Below the pieces are notes generated by a model. The model was not told where the DNA came from and searched no databases. It was given only the letters and a program-made list of their open reading frames with translations. Below, in pieces: positions 33,250-41,699 of a stretch of DNA of 46,156 nucleotides. Where the stretch lies: positions 1-46,156 of the forward strand of contig CAMWRX010000013.1 in NCBI GenBank assembly GCA_947176765.1, given 5' to 3'. A program made the translations under genes and the position numbers. Within the stretch, counting starts at the first letter, position 1. The number at the start of each line of letters is the position of its first letter. This stretch comes from an uncultured bacterium (lineage in GTDB: Bacteria > Bacillota > Clostridia > Oscillospirales > Oscillospiraceae).

Positions 33250-34653
33250 TCAAGAGGCTTCTTCCCAATTTTCGCTTTTCTTTTTTTGACGTTCCACCCA
33301 GACCCGCAGCAGATGCAGCGCCTCCGGCGAGAGCAGCAGCAGGGCAGGCAGATTGACAACAAGCAGCAGGCCGTTGAACACGTCTACCAACTGCCACACC
33401 GCCGCGATATTCCCCACCGCGCCGAAGATGATGCAGGCGGGGAACATGAGACGGTACAGCCCCATGGCCCACCGGGAGCCGGTGAGAGTCTCCAGCCCCC
33501 GCCGCCCGTAGTATCCCGAGCCGATGAGGGAGGTGAACGCGAACAGCATCAAGCTCACCGCCACGATCCATTCACCAGCCTCGCCGAACAGGGTGGCGAA
33601 TCCCGCCGCCGTCAGCGGTGCGCCCAGCATTCCCTCGGGCAGCGCGCCCGCCTCTGCCAGCGGCAGTGCCTGGATGGGATCGTATACCCCGGAGGTGAGG
33701 ATGACCAGGGCGGTGACGGTGCAGATGACCATGGTGGCGAAAAACACCTCAAAAATGCCCCACATACCCTGTTCCGCCGGCTCGTCCACGTCGGCGCAGG
33801 CGTGGGCGATGGCGGACATCCCGATCCCCGCCTCGTTGGTGAACACCCCCCGGGCCACGCCGTAGCGCAGGGCCGCACCCATGGCGTAGCCTCCGGCCAT
33901 GGCCCGGGGCGCGAAGGCGTAGGCGATGATCTGTCGGAACGCCTCCGGCACTGCCTGATAGTGGACGGCGATCACCGCCAGTCCGCTCCCCACGAACAGC
34001 AGCGCCATGGCGGGCACCAGCAGCTCGCACAGCTTGCTGATGCGTTTGATGCCCCCCGCCAGCACAATGGCTGTGACGACAGCCAGCACCACCCCCACCA
34101 CTTTGGGATCGGCCCCGGCCGCGGCGGACAGGGAGGTGGCGATGGAGTTGGCCTGGGCAAGGTTGCCCCCCGCCAGCGTCTCGGCGACGCAGAACAGGGC
34201 AAAAATTTTCCCCAGCCCCGGCAGGCGCAGGCCGTTTTTCATGTACTCCATGGGCCCGCCCCGCCAGCGTCCGTCCGGCCCCTTTTCCCGGTGGCGCACT
34301 GCCAGCGTCTTTTCCCCGCAGCTCACCGCCATGCCGAGTAAGGCGGACATCCACATCCAGAACACCGCCCCCGGCCCGCCATACACGATGGCGGTGGCCA
34401 CCCCGGCGATGGAGCCGGTGCCGATGGTGGCGGCCAGGGCGGTGGACAGGGCCTGGAGCTGGGTCACTCCCCGGCTCTCCTTGCTGTCCTTTTTCCGCCG
34501 GAACAGGGTGCCCACCGTGGTTTTCCACCATACCCCCACGCCGAAAATGGGGAAAAATCCAGAGCCGAAGGAGTACCACAGCCCCACCGCCAGAAACGCC
34601 GCCAGCAGCGGCCCGCTCCACAAAAAGTCGCCCAATTCCTTGAAAAAAGCCAT
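33250..34653 (-). CDS. Alanine/glycine:cation symporter (AGCS family)
   Basis: A 467-residue membrane transporter with about ten helices that takes up alanine or glycine with sodium. The family signature is clear in LSTALAATIGTGSIAGVATA and GGPGAVFWMWMSALLGMAV, with later KTLAVRHRE and FTNEAGIGMSAIAHA. The start at 34653 is set by GGAGGGCTGCGGAC and by the N-terminal helix. It follows folT by 70 bases on the same strand, and a joint transcript under the THF riboswitch is possible. Confidence 0.93.
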   Translation of the reverse strand: MAFFKELGDFLWSGPLLAAFLAVGLWYSFGSGFFPIFGVGVWWKTTVGTLFRRKKDSKESRGVTQLQALSTALAATIGTGSIAGVATAIVYGGPGAVFWMWMSALLGMAVSCGEKTLAVRHREKGPDGRWRGGPMEYMKNGLRLPGLGKIFALFCVAETLAGGNLAQANSIATSLSAAAGADPKVVGVVLAVVTAIVLAGGIKRISKLCELLVPAMALLFVGSGLAVIAVHYQAVPEAFRQIIAYAFAPRAMAGGYAMGAALRYGVARGVFTNEAGIGMSAIAHACADVDEPAEQGMWGIFEVFFATMVICTVTALVILTSGVYDPIQALPLAEAGALPEGMLGAPLTAAGFATLFGEAGEWIVAVSLMLFAFTSLIGSGYYGRRGLETLTGSRWAMGLYRLMFPACIIFGAVGNIAAVWQLVDVFNGLLLVVNLPALLLLSPEALHLLRVWVERQKKKSENWEEAS

Positions 34654-34723
34654 GTCCGCAGCCCTCCTCTGTTCTACAGGAAGGTATGCGGACATGGCAC
34701 AAGTTATGCGGTGGGCGGGGCGG

Positions 34724-35386
34724 TCAGCCCTCCCAGGGCTCCGCCCTTTCTTCTTTTCGGGCCTTTTCCCGCCCGATCCACTCCGGCTTTTTCCACAGCC
34801 GTAGCTTTGCTGCCTGATTGGGCAGGAAGCCCATGCGGTGGAGGATGGGCAGCAGGGCGGCGAACAGCGCCACGAGCATGACGGTCTGCACCGGCAGCAT
34901 GATGGCGTTTTTGATGGCGCTGCCGCCCACGATGACCCAATAGCCTTTGCTGGAGTAAAAAAGGTAGGTGCCCAGCCCGCCGATGAATACATTTTGCAGG
35001 TTGGTGGCTAGCTTGGCCAGGAACACCCGCAGCACCGTCACCTCCGCCCGGTGGAGGAACAGGGCGTAGGTGAACACCCCCAGCATGGTGGTGAAGATGT
35101 AGAACGGATTCCAGCCCCCCTGGGGGTTCATGAGGTAGCCCACCGTGTCCTCCACGAAACCGAACACCAGGGCGTTTACCGGCCCGCCCACCAGAGCGCA
35201 CAGCGCCCTGGCCAGAAAGCCCCAGGTGACCCTGATGTTGTTGACCACGGGGATAGACTGCAAGTAGCCCAGCGCCACGCAGGCCGCCACCATCAGGGCG
35301 GAGAACACCAGGGTGCGCAGCTTTTTGAAGTCGCGGACGGCATACTGCCAATAGGCGCGGGAGAAGGGCGTTTTAAAAATTTCCAT
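34724..35386 (-). CDS. folT: Folate-specific ECF transporter S component
   Basis: A 220-residue integral membrane protein with about six helices, matching the FolT-type substrate-binding subunits of energy-coupling factor transporters: VFSALMVAACVALGYLQSIP, ITVTWG-like NNIRVTWGFLARALCALVGG and WNPFYIFTTMLGVFTYALF. It would bind folate and pair with shared EcfAAT subunits encoded elsewhere. Assignment to folate is strongly supported by the THF riboswitch 80 bases upstream. The start follows GGAGGTCTTTTTTC. Confidence 0.93.
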   Translation of the reverse strand: MEIFKTPFSRAYWQYAVRDFKKLRTLVFSALMVAACVALGYLQSIPVVNNIRVTWGFLARALCALVGGPVNALVFGFVEDTVGYLMNPQGGWNPFYIFTTMLGVFTYALFLHRAEVTVLRVFLAKLATNLQNVFIGGLGTYLFYSSKGYWVIVGGSAIKNAIMLPVQTVMLVALFAALLPILHRMGFLPNQAAKLRLWKKPEWIGREKARKEERAEPWEG

Positions 35387-35467
35387 GAAAAAAGACCTCC
35401 TTTTCGTTCGGCAGCCCCAAAACGGGTATGCCGCACAAAGGAAGCCCATAACGCGATCCCATCATGC

Positions 35468-35567
35468 GGCAGCGGGATGCGGAGCACGCACTGCGGGCTT
35501 TCGCCCTTCGTCCGGCGGACAACTCCCCGTCCCGCCGGCACTTTTACACGCGCGCTCCTACTCTGCC
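35468..35567 (-). promoter_or_regulatory. THF (tetrahydrofolate) riboswitch upstream of folT
   Basis: On the minus strand the 100-nt segment has every element of a THF riboswitch: closing stem GGCAG/CTGCC, the conserved GAGTAG, an arm GGAGCGCGC/GCGTGCTCC, GTAAAAGTG-like joint, a hairpin with GGGACGGGG, GACGAAG, the GGGCGAAAGCCC arm and GCATCCCGCTGCC. It should sense reduced folate and repress folT. It lies just below a promoter and 81 bases above the folT start. The remaining leader (35387-35467) may carry the expression platform: CCGCA near 35430 can pair with TGCGG near 35465. Confidence 0.88.
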
Positions 35568-35577
35568 TGTTGGGGAT

Positions 35578-35606
35578 AGTGTACTCCACTGTGGGAAGAA
35601 TTGCAA
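35578..35606 (-). promoter_or_regulatory. Promoter of the folT transcript
   Basis: On the minus strand TTGCAA, 17 bases, TACACT, placed so that transcription begins just before the riboswitch. Confidence 0.6.
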
Positions 35607-35662
35607 GTGGCGATATGCCCAAACTGTGCCAGACCTTAAAGGGATTTTAATGATTTTCCCCC

Positions 35663-35691
35663 TTGCAGCTTAATCGGGAGACTGGTAACAT
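35663..35691 (+). promoter_or_regulatory. Promoter of the two-component system
   Basis: TTGCAG, 17 bases, TAACAT, 38 bases before the response regulator start. Confidence 0.5.
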
Positions 35692-35729
35692 GAATAATAC
35701 AAGGAGAAGAAGAAAGGGAGGGATGCGCC

Positions 35730-36434
35730 ATGTACACGGTGCTGATCTGCGACGACGATAAGGACATCGTATCGGCGCTTGAAATTTACCTGACCAGCGA
35801 GGGTTACAAAACGGTGTCCGCCTACAACGGAGAGCAGGCCATCCGGGCGGTGAACGAGGGGAACATCGACCTGATCCTCATGGACATTATGATGCCCCAG
35901 TTGGACGGCATCCGGGCCACGGCGCGGCTGAGGGAGTCCGGGGGCAATATCCCCATCATCCTGCTCACAGCCAAGAGCGAGGACAGCGACAAGGTGCTGG
36001 GGCTGAACATCGGCGCGGACGATTATATCACCAAGCCCTTCAACCCCATCGAGGTGCTGGCCCGGGTGAAGAGCCAGCTGCGCCGGTACACCACCCTGGG
36101 GGGCAAGGTTTCCGCCCAGGAGGAGGACGGCACATTGCGCAACGGCAGCATCGTCATGGACGACGAGGCCAAGTCGGTGACGGTGGACGGCGATCCGGTG
36201 AGCCTGACGCCCATCGAGTACAACATCCTGCGCCTGCTGATGAAGAACCTGGGCCGGGTGTACTCCACGGCGCAGATCTACGAACAGGTGTGGAACGACC
36301 CGGCGCTGGGCAGCGAGAACACGGTGGCCGTCCACATCCGGCACCTGAGGGAAAAGATCGAAATTGACCCCGCCAACCCCCGGTATCTGAAGGTCGTGTG
36401 GGGCCTGGGCTATAAAATGGAGAAAATGGTATGA
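35730..36434 (+). CDS. OmpR-family response regulator
   Basis: A 234-residue regulator with an N-terminal receiver domain (about 1-120; acidic pair DDD near 9-11, phospho-acceptor D52 in LMDIMMP, the KPF loop) and a C-terminal OmpR/PhoB winged-helix DNA-binding domain (about 130-232, ending YLKVVWGLGYKME). It overlaps the kinase gene by ATGA, so the pair is co-translated. The RBS is GGGAGGGATGCGCC. The output genes are unknown; the nearby glycosyltransferase could be one, but it is separated by a terminator. Confidence 0.95.
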   Translation: MYTVLICDDDKDIVSALEIYLTSEGYKTVSAYNGEQAIRAVNEGNIDLILMDIMMPQLDGIRATARLRESGGNIPIILLTAKSEDSDKVLGLNIGADDYITKPFNPIEVLARVKSQLRRYTTLGGKVSAQEEDGTLRNGSIVMDDEAKSVTVDGDPVSLTPIEYNILRLLMKNLGRVYSTAQIYEQVWNDPALGSENTVAVHIRHLREKIEIDPANPRYLKVVWGLGYKMEKMV

Positions 36435-38815
36435 AGTGGCGGGAAAATATCGCGATGAAGGCCCTGGCCTTCATCGCGGCGGTGGCGGCATTCACCGCCA
36501 CCGCCATCATGGGCTGGTATCAGCTGGCCAACTTCAACGCGCTGTGGGACGCCGGCTATTCCGGCGGCTACAGCTACACCCGGCGCTATTTAATTCAGCA
36601 GGACTATCCTTCGGTGCGCAGTCTGGTGAACCTTAAGGAAAGAGAGGCGGCGGGGGCGGAGCTGACCTATGGAGAGAAACGGAGCCTGGAGCAGTTGGAG
36701 GCGGAATTCGACCCCGGCGCCACCAATCTGCGCTGGCAGCTGCTGGATGAGGATGGCAAGTTTATCTATGGCAACAGCCCGGAGGGCAGCCTCCCGGCAG
36801 AGGCGGATTACTGGGATCAATACACCCGGCGCACGGGGGAGGAACCCGGTGTCAGCATCAATATAGATTGGGAGTATTGGGACGACATCCCCTGGAGGGC
36901 CGCCCTGAACTATGCGGAATACGATGGGGAGTGCTGTGATGACCTATGGCAGGCAGGGCTGCGCGGTCTGGTGGAAATGGCCCGGACATACGCCGAAGAG
37001 GCTGTCCCGCAGGACGGCGCGGTGCAGCAATATCGCGTCGTGGAGGATTTTGACAGCATAGAGGTGACGGAAAACACGGTGCTGGCGGACGACAGCGGCT
37101 ATACCTGCGTGCTGCGGGTGGAGGCCCCGGAGGGGATGTACATCTATGCCCCCACAATCAGGGCCTGCCTGGAGGCCAACCAGTTCGGCTATATCTTCGA
37201 CGTGGGCAGCCTGACGTGGGAGCTGACGCCTGAGGCGGCGGAGGCGGCGAAAGAGGCGGAAGCCGCGGCGACGGAGACCTTCAATCTGTTCCTGTGGGTG
37301 GACGACGAGCTGCGGGTGGACGACCAATACCGCAGGGCCGCCGTGAGGCTGGAGGAGTGGCAGGCCGACCGGGAAGGGTATCTGGCGGCCACCATCGTGC
37401 TGGGTGTAGTGGGCCTGCTGCTGATGGCGTACCTGTGCTGCGGCGCGGGCCGCAAGAGCGGGGTGGAGGGGATTTACCTCAACTGGTTCCACCGGCTGCC
37501 CGGCGATGTGCTGCTGTTTGTGATGTTCCTGGGCGGCGTGGCGGCTGTGGGCATTGGAATTGATGTGACCCTGCGCGGCTATATGTACAGGCCCATGTAT
37601 ATCCAACTGCTTTGCATCGGGGTAGCGGTGGCTACGGCGGCGGCTCTGGGCATTGGGGCGCTGATCACGGTGTGCGCCCGGTGCAAGGCCCGCACTCTGC
37701 TGCGCAACACCTGGACGTGGGCGGTGTGCGGCTGGTGCTGGAGGGTGTTTGTACGGTTTTGGTGCTGGCTGTGTGAGCTGTTCGGGACGATGGGGCGGGC
37801 GATCCAGGCCGTCCCCCTGGTATGGAAGGCGGTGCTGGGCTGTATGGCGTATACGCTGTTCTCAATCGTGACCATGGAATACGGCGCGGGGCTGTGGCTG
37901 CTGGTGACCTTCGTGGCATCGGTCTATCTGTGCGGGTGGGCCTACCAGTGGAAGAAGATCCGCCACGGCACCCAGGAGATCATCGGCGGCAACCCCAATT
38001 ACCACATTGACACCCGGCATATGCTCCCCGACCTGCGGGGGCATGCCGATGAGCTGAACAACCTGGGCCACGCCATCTCGGCGGCGGTGGATGACCGGCT
38101 GAAGAGCGAGCATTTCAAGGCAGAGCTCATCACCAACGTGTCCCACGACTTGAAAACGCCGCTGACCTCCATCATTAACTACGTGGATCTGTTGAAGAAG
38201 GAGGACATCGACAACCCCAAGGCGGCGGAGTATATCGAGGTGCTGGATCGGAAGAGCCAGCGGCTGAAAAAGCTCACCGAGGATCTGGTGGAGGCGTCCA
38301 AGGCGTCCACCGGCAACCTGACGGTGAACTGGGAGCGGCTGGACTGGGCCCAGCTCATCGACCAGGCTTTGGGCGAGACCGGCGAGCGGCTGGAGGCCCA
38401 GAAGCTGACGGTGGTGCGCTCCCTGCCCGAGGAGCCCTTGTGGGTGGAGGCGGACGGGCGGCACCTGTGGCGTGTGCTGGACAATCTGCTGACCAACTGC
38501 GCCAAGTACGCCCTGCCGGGCACCCGGGTATATGTAGATCTGCGGGTGAGCGGCGGCTGGGCGGTGCTGTCGGTAAAGAACATCTCCCGGGAGGCGCTGG
38601 ACATCCCCGCCGAGCGGCTCATGGAGCGGTTTGTCCGGGGGGATGAGTCCCGTAACCAGGCGGGCAGCGGGCTGGGGCTGTCCATCGCCCAGTCGCTGAC
38701 CGAGCTCCAGCACGGCAGGTTCGAGATTAACATTGACGGCGACCTGTTCAAAGCCATCGTCACCCTGCCCCTGGCGGGAAACCGGCCCCAGGATCCCATT
38801 CAATTGATTTTGTAA
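36431..38815 (+). CDS. Large sensor histidine kinase with extracellular domain and multi-helix region
   Basis: A 794-residue kinase. A membrane helix at about 10-28 is followed by a large extracytoplasmic domain (about 30-315) that I do not recognise, rich in acidic residues. Next come five hydrophobic segments between about 315 and 510, and then the kinase core: HisKA with H572 in NVSHDLKTPLTS and HATPase with DNLLTNCAKYA and GSGLGLSIAQSL. The arrangement resembles the larger VanS/PhoR-like kinases found in Oscillospirales. The signal is unknown. It overlaps the regulator gene and ends before a terminator. Confidence 0.93.
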   Translation: MKWRENIAMKALAFIAAVAAFTATAIMGWYQLANFNALWDAGYSGGYSYTRRYLIQQDYPSVRSLVNLKEREAAGAELTYGEKRSLEQLEAEFDPGATNLRWQLLDEDGKFIYGNSPEGSLPAEADYWDQYTRRTGEEPGVSINIDWEYWDDIPWRAALNYAEYDGECCDDLWQAGLRGLVEMARTYAEEAVPQDGAVQQYRVVEDFDSIEVTENTVLADDSGYTCVLRVEAPEGMYIYAPTIRACLEANQFGYIFDVGSLTWELTPEAAEAAKEAEAAATETFNLFLWVDDELRVDDQYRRAAVRLEEWQADREGYLAATIVLGVVGLLLMAYLCCGAGRKSGVEGIYLNWFHRLPGDVLLFVMFLGGVAAVGIGIDVTLRGYMYRPMYIQLLCIGVAVATAAALGIGALITVCARCKARTLLRNTWTWAVCGWCWRVFVRFWCWLCELFGTMGRAIQAVPLVWKAVLGCMAYTLFSIVTMEYGAGLWLLVTFVASVYLCGWAYQWKKIRHGTQEIIGGNPNYHIDTRHMLPDLRGHADELNNLGHAISAAVDDRLKSEHFKAELITNVSHDLKTPLTSIINYVDLLKKEDIDNPKAAEYIEVLDRKSQRLKKLTEDLVEASKASTGNLTVNWERLDWAQLIDQALGETGERLEAQKLTVVRSLPEEPLWVEADGRHLWRVLDNLLTNCAKYALPGTRVYVDLRVSGGWAVLSVKNISREALDIPAERLMERFVRGDESRNQAGSGLGLSIAQSLTELQHGRFEINIDGDLFKAIVTLPLAGNRPQDPIQLIL

Positions 38816-38820
38816 AGCAA

Positions 38821-38846
38821 AAGCCCCCGGCTTGAGCCGGGGGCTT
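38821..38846 (+). terminator. Terminator of the two-component operon
   Basis: An 11-bp stem, aagcccccggc/gccgggggctt with loop TTGA, has no good T run but a very strong stem. Confidence 0.65.
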
Positions 38847-38965
38847 CCGCCGTTAGACGTCCTTCGCTTGACGGGGCGGCGCTTATTTGGTAATATAACT
38901 CTTACATTCTCCCCGCCCCCGGAAGGGGTGGGGAGAATATGGAAAACCCTTTGGGAGGTCAGGCC

Positions 38966-39934
38966 ATGCGCCCCAACACCCTTTACATTGTGGTCCCCTG
39001 CTACAACGAGGAGGAGGTTCTCCCCGAGACCGCCCGGCGGCTGGGGGACAAGCTCCGCGCCCTCATGAACGCCGGGAAGATCAGCCCGCAAAGCCGTGTG
39101 CTGTTCGTCAACGACGGCTCCAAGGATAAAACCTGGGAGCTCATCTCCCGGCTTCACCGGGAGAACCATCTGCTGTACGGCGTGGATCTGTCCCGGAACC
39201 GGGGGCACCAGAACGCCCTGCTGGCGGGGTTGATGACCGCCAAGGATAGGGCGGACATGGTCATCTCCATGGACGCCGACCTCCAGGACGACGTGGACGC
39301 GGCGGACGCCATGGTGGACAAGTACCTGGCCGGGGCGGACATCGTGTACGGCGTGCGCTCCTCCCGCAAGACGGACACCTTTTTCAAGCGCACCACCGCC
39401 GAGGCGTTCTACCGCCTGATGAACCTGCTGGGGGCGGAGACGGTGTTCAACCACGCGGACTACCGCCTCATGTCCCGCCGGGCGCTGGAGGGGCTCAGTC
39501 AGTTTAAAGAGGTCAATCTGTTTCTCCGGGGCATTGTGCCCATGATCGGCTACCCCACCGACACCGTGGAGTACGAGCGGGGGAAGCGCTTTGCCGGGGA
39601 GAGCAAGTATCCGCTGAAAAAGATGATGGCCTTCGCGCTGGAGGGGGTCACGTCCCTGTCGGTAAAGCCCCTGCGGATGATCACCGCCCTGGGCTTCCTG
39701 GTGTTCTTTGTGTCGCTCATCATGATCGTGTACAACGTAGTGCGCTGGGCCACGGGGAACACCGTCACCGGCTGGGCCAGCCTGGCCTGCTCGGTGTGGC
39801 TCATCGGTGGGCTGATCCTGCTGTCCCTGGGCGTCATCGGGGAGTATCTGGGCAAGCTGTACCTGGAGAGCAAGGAGCGGCCCCGCTTCCTTATCCGGGA
39901 GGTGCTGGACGGAGAGGACGAGGGAAAGGGCTGA
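38966..39934 (+). CDS. GT2 family glycosyltransferase (polyprenyl-phosphate sugar type)
   Basis: A 322-residue enzyme with an N-terminal GT-A domain, YIVVPCYNEEEVLPET, FVNDGSKDKTW and the metal motif MDADLQDD (DxD), and two C-terminal membrane helices (about 235-257 and 268-290). This is the GtrB/DPM1-like type that moves a sugar from a nucleotide donor to undecaprenyl phosphate. The ATG at 38966 lies 7 bases after GGGAGG; another ATG nine codons upstream also has a ribosome site, so the start is not certain. It stands alone. Confidence 0.9.
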   Translation: MRPNTLYIVVPCYNEEEVLPETARRLGDKLRALMNAGKISPQSRVLFVNDGSKDKTWELISRLHRENHLLYGVDLSRNRGHQNALLAGLMTAKDRADMVISMDADLQDDVDAADAMVDKYLAGADIVYGVRSSRKTDTFFKRTTAEAFYRLMNLLGAETVFNHADYRLMSRRALEGLSQFKEVNLFLRGIVPMIGYPTDTVEYERGKRFAGESKYPLKKMMAFALEGVTSLSVKPLRMITALGFLVFFVSLIMIVYNVVRWATGNTVTGWASLACSVWLIGGLILLSLGVIGEYLGKLYLESKERPRFLIREVLDGEDEGKG

Positions 39935-40002
39935 ACGGCCCCGCAAAAATAGCCGGAATTTTGACAAAGTATTAAACCTTTCTAAACAATGGGTGAATCC
40001 CC

Positions 40003-40031
40003 TTGCATTTTTTCCCGAACCGTCATAAAAT
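40003..40031 (+). promoter_or_regulatory. Promoter of the gene at 40134
   Basis: TTGCAT, 17 bases, TAAAAT, about 100 bases before the start codon. An alternative TTGACA lies at 39961 without a good -10. Confidence 0.5.
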
Positions 40032-40133
40032 AGGTTCAGTGGATCGGAGGAGCTGAAACGGCCCTCCATATGAGGCGGCAAAAACCGCGCCGCTGGGCGG
40101 CGGCCCACACAATTTCATCAGGAGGTAATTCCC

Positions 40134-40589
40134 ATGAGCATTGATTTTGAGAGCCTGAAGGACAAAGCTGTGGTTCTCGCCCAGTCCGGCGTGACCAAGG
40201 CAAAGGAGATCACCGGAACCGGCGTGGCCAAGGCCCGCGAGCTGGCGGACACCGGCGCGGCCAAGGCCAAGGAGCTGGCCGAGATCGGCAAGCTGAAGGT
40301 GAGCAATTCCACCGAGCAGGAGGCCATTCGCAAGGCCTATTCCGAGCTTGGCAAGCTGTACTACGCCGAGCGGGGCTCCGCCCCCGAGGCCGCTTACGCG
40401 GACGCTTGCCAGCGCATCAGCGATTCCCTGGCCCGCATCTCCTACAATAACGAGCGCATTGCGGACATCAAGTCTGCCGGCCATCTGACCGACGACGAGG
40501 TGGAGGAGGTTCCCGCCGAGGAGCCGGCCTGCTGCGAGGAGCCCACGGCGGACGAGCCCTGCTGTGAGGAGTCCAAGGACGAGGAGTAA
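40134..40589 (+). CDS. Small repeat-helix protein with Cys-rich acidic tail
   Basis: A 151-residue protein of unknown function. Residues 16-54 hold imperfect 11-residue repeats of the type TGAAKAKELAEIG, which should form an amphipathic or coiled-coil helix. The middle (60-105) is helical and conserved-looking (QEAIRKAYSELGKLYYAER). The tail is acidic with paired cysteines (ACCEEP, PCCEES) that could bind metal. It has AGGAGG upstream and its own promoter and terminator. Similar helix-repeat proteins are linked to stress, but I cannot assign one. Confidence 0.75.
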   Translation: MSIDFESLKDKAVVLAQSGVTKAKEITGTGVAKARELADTGAAKAKELAEIGKLKVSNSTEQEAIRKAYSELGKLYYAERGSAPEAAYADACQRISDSLARISYNNERIADIKSAGHLTDDEVEEVPAEEPACCEEPTADEPCCEESKDEE

Positions 40590-40600
40590 ATCAAAAAGAC

Positions 40601-40632
40601 GGCCCCGGCGCTATGCGCCGGGGCCGCTTTTT
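40601..40632. terminator. Terminator between the repeat-helix gene and dut
   Basis: An 11-bp stem, ggccccggcgc/gcgccggggcc with loop TAT, followed on the plus strand by GCTTTTTTAT. On the other side an A run serves the minus strand. Confidence 0.85.
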
Positions 40633-41075
40633 TATTTGTTTCCGGTGGAGCCGAAGCCCCCAGCGCCCCGCCGGGTGTCGTCCAGCTCGTCCGCCGGGGT
40701 GAATTCGGCGGTAAGATATGGGGCGATGACCAGCTGGGCAATGCGGTCGCCGCACTCCACCGTGCGCGTCTCGCCGCTGTGGTTGTGGAGGGACACCATC
40801 AGCTCCCCCCGGTAGTCGGCGTCGATTACCCCCACCTTGTTGGCGGGGGCCAGCCCCTGCTTGGTGGCCAGGCCGGAGCGGGCATACACCAGCCCCACGT
40901 ACCCCTGGGGAATCGCCACGGCAATGCCGGTATGGATCAGCACAGTCTCTCCGGGGGCAATGGACACCGGGCCGTCGGTGAGGGCGTACAGGTCGGCCCC
41001 GGCGGCGTCAGCGGAGCCGTAGGCGGGCAGCTTGGCCCGGGGGTCCAGGAGCTTGACGGAAACAGGAGCGGTCAT
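40632..41075 (-). CDS. dut: dUTP diphosphatase
   Basis: A 147-residue trimeric-type dUTPase that hydrolyses dUTP to dUMP and keeps uracil out of DNA. The five motifs are visible, including GADLYA, YARSGLATKQGL, GVIDADYRGEL and the C-terminal RGAGGFGSTG that closes over the active site. The start follows AAGGAGGCCAGACC. It starts 12 bases after nrdG, at the end of the nrdD-nrdG-dut operon, so nucleotide reduction and dUTP clearance are made together. Confidence 0.96.
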   Translation of the reverse strand: MTAPVSVKLLDPRAKLPAYGSADAAGADLYALTDGPVSIAPGETVLIHTGIAVAIPQGYVGLVYARSGLATKQGLAPANKVGVIDADYRGELMVSLHNHSGETRTVECGDRIAQLVIAPYLTAEFTPADELDDTRRGAGGFGSTGNK

Positions 41076-41087
41076 GGTCTGGCCTCC

Positions 41088-41636
41088 TTACACGGTGATG
41101 GGCTGTATGGTCATGTCGCCGTCCCACAAGACGGGGGCATGGGCAGCTAAGCTAGCGGGGACGTTCAAAATCCGCTGGTTGGAGGAACCCCGGAAGCGCA
41201 GGTTCAAGTCTTTTTTCGCCTCGACAAAAGGCCCGTCCACCAGCACGTCGATGAGGGAGAGCATCTCATCCGTGCACTCGCACCGGGCGCGGCTGTCCTT
41301 CCACAGCTCCCCGTCCAGCGTATACCCGGAGTAGCACCAGATCTCCTTGGCGGGATAGGCTTCTTTCACCCGCTGCAGCAGGGGGAGCAGGGCCCGCTGG
41401 TTGTCCGGCTCGAGGGGCTCGCCCCCCAGCAGGGACAGGCCCTTGATGTGGGCGGGGGAGAGGGCCTGGACGATCTTGTCCTCTTCCGCCTGGGTGAAGG
41501 GCTGGCCGTAGTTGAAGTCCTGGGCTTCCTCGTTGAAGCAGCCGGGGCAATGATGAGTGCACCCGGATACGAACAGCGAAATCCGCACGCCGGGGCCGTT
41601 GGCCACGTCGGCCCATTTGATCGTCGCAAAATTCAT
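41088..41636 (-). CDS. nrdG: Anaerobic ribonucleotide reductase activase
   Basis: A 182-residue radical SAM protein. The CxxxCxxC cluster motif appears in SGCTHHCPGC near residue 31. It uses S-adenosylmethionine to install the glycyl radical on NrdD. LSLLGGEPLEPDN is the family's GGEP motif. The ATG at 41636 follows AAAGGAGATTTTT. It is 64 bases after nrdD and 12 before dut. Confidence 0.96.
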   Translation of the reverse strand: MNFATIKWADVANGPGVRISLFVSGCTHHCPGCFNEEAQDFNYGQPFTQAEEDKIVQALSPAHIKGLSLLGGEPLEPDNQRALLPLLQRVKEAYPAKEIWCYSGYTLDGELWKDSRARCECTDEMLSLIDVLVDGPFVEAKKDLNLRFRGSSNQRILNVPASLAAHAPVLWDGDMTIQPITV

Positions 41637-41699
41637 AAAAATCTCCTTTATGGGAAGAAAAAGGACGGCCGGAACGACCGTCCCTTTTTGTGATCTGTT

